24,807 bases of DNA from Pseudorhodobacter antarcticus (GTDB lineage: Bacteria > Pseudomonadota > Alphaproteobacteria > Rhodobacterales > Rhodobacteraceae), in assembly GCA_945860375.1 (NCBI GenBank), contig CAMAQR010000050.1, forward strand, positions 1-24,807, in the 5' to 3' direction. How positions within the stretch are numbered: position 1 is the first letter of the stretch; each line of letters begins with the position of its first letter. This document shows, in pieces, positions 24,085 through 24,807 of the stretch. The notes beneath the pieces were generated by a model that was not told where the DNA came from, made no database searches, and saw only the letters and a program-made list of their open reading frames with translations. Position numbers and translations under genes: made by a program.

Positions 24085-24369
24085 ATGGGACATGCGTTTC
24101 GCCGCTTGGTTTTGTTGACACCCATGGCGCTGATGGCCTGTGTCGAAGGGCCAATACCCGTTGATCCCGCCCCAATCGAAAACGCCTGCGGGGCGGCAGA
24201 GTTGCAAGATCTGGTCGGGCGGGATGCGGCGGTGTTGCAGACCATGCGCTTTGGTCAGACCGTTCGGATCATCCGGCCCGGCATGGCGGTGACGGAGGAT
24301 TACTCGACAGAGCGGCTGAACATCGAGATTGACGCCCGCGAAACGATTGTGCGGGTCAGCTGCTACTGA
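24085..24369 (+). CDS. I78-family peptidase inhibitor-like lipoprotein
   Basis: A 94-residue protein with signal MGHAFRRLVLLTPMALMAC, where LMAC is a lipobox-like site. The I78 core follows: NACGAAELQDLVGRDA, RIIRPGMAVTEDYSTERLNIEID and RVSCY at the end. The WxxRPG-like loop and the RLNIEID strand are the hallmarks of the family, clearer here than in the upstream paralog. Two cysteines, one in ACG and one near the end, can pair. ATG 24085 has AAAGGG about five to ten bases upstream. The 21-base gap to the preceding paralog suggests a two-gene unit arising by tandem duplication. The target protease is unknown. Confidence 0.82.
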   Translation: MGHAFRRLVLLTPMALMACVEGPIPVDPAPIENACGAAELQDLVGRDAAVLQTMRFGQTVRIIRPGMAVTEDYSTERLNIEIDARETIVRVSCY

Positions 24370-24378
24370 GATGAAAGA

Positions 24379-24402
24379 GGCCCCCGGATTGCTCTGGGGG
24401 CC
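24379..24402. terminator. GC-rich hairpin between convergent genes
   Basis: Perfect seven-base stem GGCCCCC (24379-24385) and GGGGGCC (24396-24402) with a ten-base loop, ten bases after the I78 lipoprotein stop and 22 bases beyond the stop of the convergent cytochrome gene. Neither side has a long T run, so termination may be only moderately efficient, but the position suits a bidirectional terminator. Confidence 0.65.
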
Positions 24403-24424
24403 GAAAGACGGAAAGCCTGCCGGG

Positions 24425-24807
24425 TTATTTGGCGACGCGGTAGTCGGTGTGGCAGGCCTTGCAAGCGCCGCCAACGCCGCCCATGCCCGCCTTGATGCCG
24501 TCCATCGAAGCCACGTCCAGCGCGGTTGCCGCGTCTGTCAGGCCCTTGGCCTTGACGAGGAACGCATCCCAATTCGTCCAGATTTCCGGCTTGGCGCTGG
24601 AGGCCGGATCCACGCCCGCCGTTTCAAACTTGACGGCGATATCGGCGGACCCTGCGACCAGAACCGCTTTGGCTGCCTCGGCTGCGGCGGCGTCGAAGGC
24701 AACTTCACCACTGGCCATGCCGCCAAGGGTTTTGGCCGCACCGCCAAAAGATTTCATCAGGTCTTTCTGCGCGATCACCAGCGGATCGGTGGCCTCGACT
24801 TCGGCGA
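24425..24807 (-). CDS. Cytochrome c' / c-556-type protein (5' end outside window)
   Basis: The minus-strand frame is open to the window edge and ends at 24425, giving about 127 residues. The C-terminal haem-binding motif CKACH (in GGACKACHTDYR) is typical of class II c-type cytochromes, which form a four-helix bundle with the CXXCH near the end. The N-terminal helix LMKSFGGAAKTLGGM matches the region that supplies the distal methionine in c-556-like members. The sequence before it (AEVEATDPLVI) looks like the mature N-terminus after a signal peptide that lies outside the window, so the protein should be periplasmic. A GTG at 24778 is not the true start. The role may be NO binding (c') or electron transfer (c-556). 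Confidence 0.85.
   Translation of the reverse strand, partial: AEVEATDPLVIAQKDLMKSFGGAAKTLGGMASGEVAFDAAAAEAAKAVLVAGSADIAVKFETAGVDPASSAKPEIWTNWDAFLVKAKGLTDAATALDVASMDGIKAGMGGVGGACKACHTDYRVAK

Overview
The window looks like a chromosomal segment of a GC-rich alphaproteobacterium, most likely Rhodobacterales (Rhodobacteraceae). The evidence is codon and GC usage, the style of the proteins (Mcl1-like malyl-CoA lyase, an MtkAB pair, I78-type small lipoproteins, a class III alcohol dehydrogenase) and an IS5/IS427-type insertion sequence. No 16S or other phylogenetic marker is present, so the placement is inference.

Positions 1-2500 are a patchwork. They hold the 3' end of a GntR/FCD regulator, a phage-like hypothetical gene, a tRNA 3'-half remnant between two GTCAAC-type repeats (probably an old integration site), a ParD/ParE toxin-antitoxin pair, and the 5' remnant of an unrelated gene. 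That remnant abuts a truncated phosphoenolpyruvate carboxylase gene.

Positions 2432-10498 are a serine-cycle (C1 assimilation) cluster. The minus-strand operon is sgaA-mtkA-mtkB-hprA-ppc'. A divergent plus-strand set holds a LuxR-type regulator, then mcl (malyl-CoA lyase) and a glycerate 2-kinase gene. Together they would transaminate glyoxylate with serine to hydroxypyruvate, reduce it to glycerate, phosphorylate it, carboxylate PEP, activate malate to malyl-CoA and cleave that to glyoxylate plus acetyl-CoA. Two steps are visibly damaged: ppc is cut off after about 150 codons, and the glycerate kinase gene carries a frameshift in a G6 run plus an in-frame TGA. The cluster therefore looks as if it is decaying, or is complemented from elsewhere.

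Positions 10558-10812 hold the degenerate tail of an IS3-family transposase. Positions 10961-20510 form a second module: a large MalT-like ATP-binding LuxR regulator, a nitrilase-superfamily amidase (N-carbamoylputrescine amidase-like), a class II histone deacetylase/acetylpolyamine amidohydrolase-like enzyme, and a complete Liv/amide-type ABC importer (Tat-exported binding protein, two ATPases, two permeases). Gene order and tight overlaps suggest one operon for import and deacylation or deamidation of an amide-bearing compound, perhaps an acyl-polyamine. The substrate is not known from the sequence.

Positions 20511-24807 hold a gene-free stretch, an intact IS5/IS427-type element with a -1 frameshift transposase, a DUF262 gene cut by that element, and the glutathione-dependent formaldehyde dehydrogenase gene, which fits C1 metabolism. 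They end with two tandem I78-family lipoproteins and a cytochrome c'/c-556-type gene running off the right edge.
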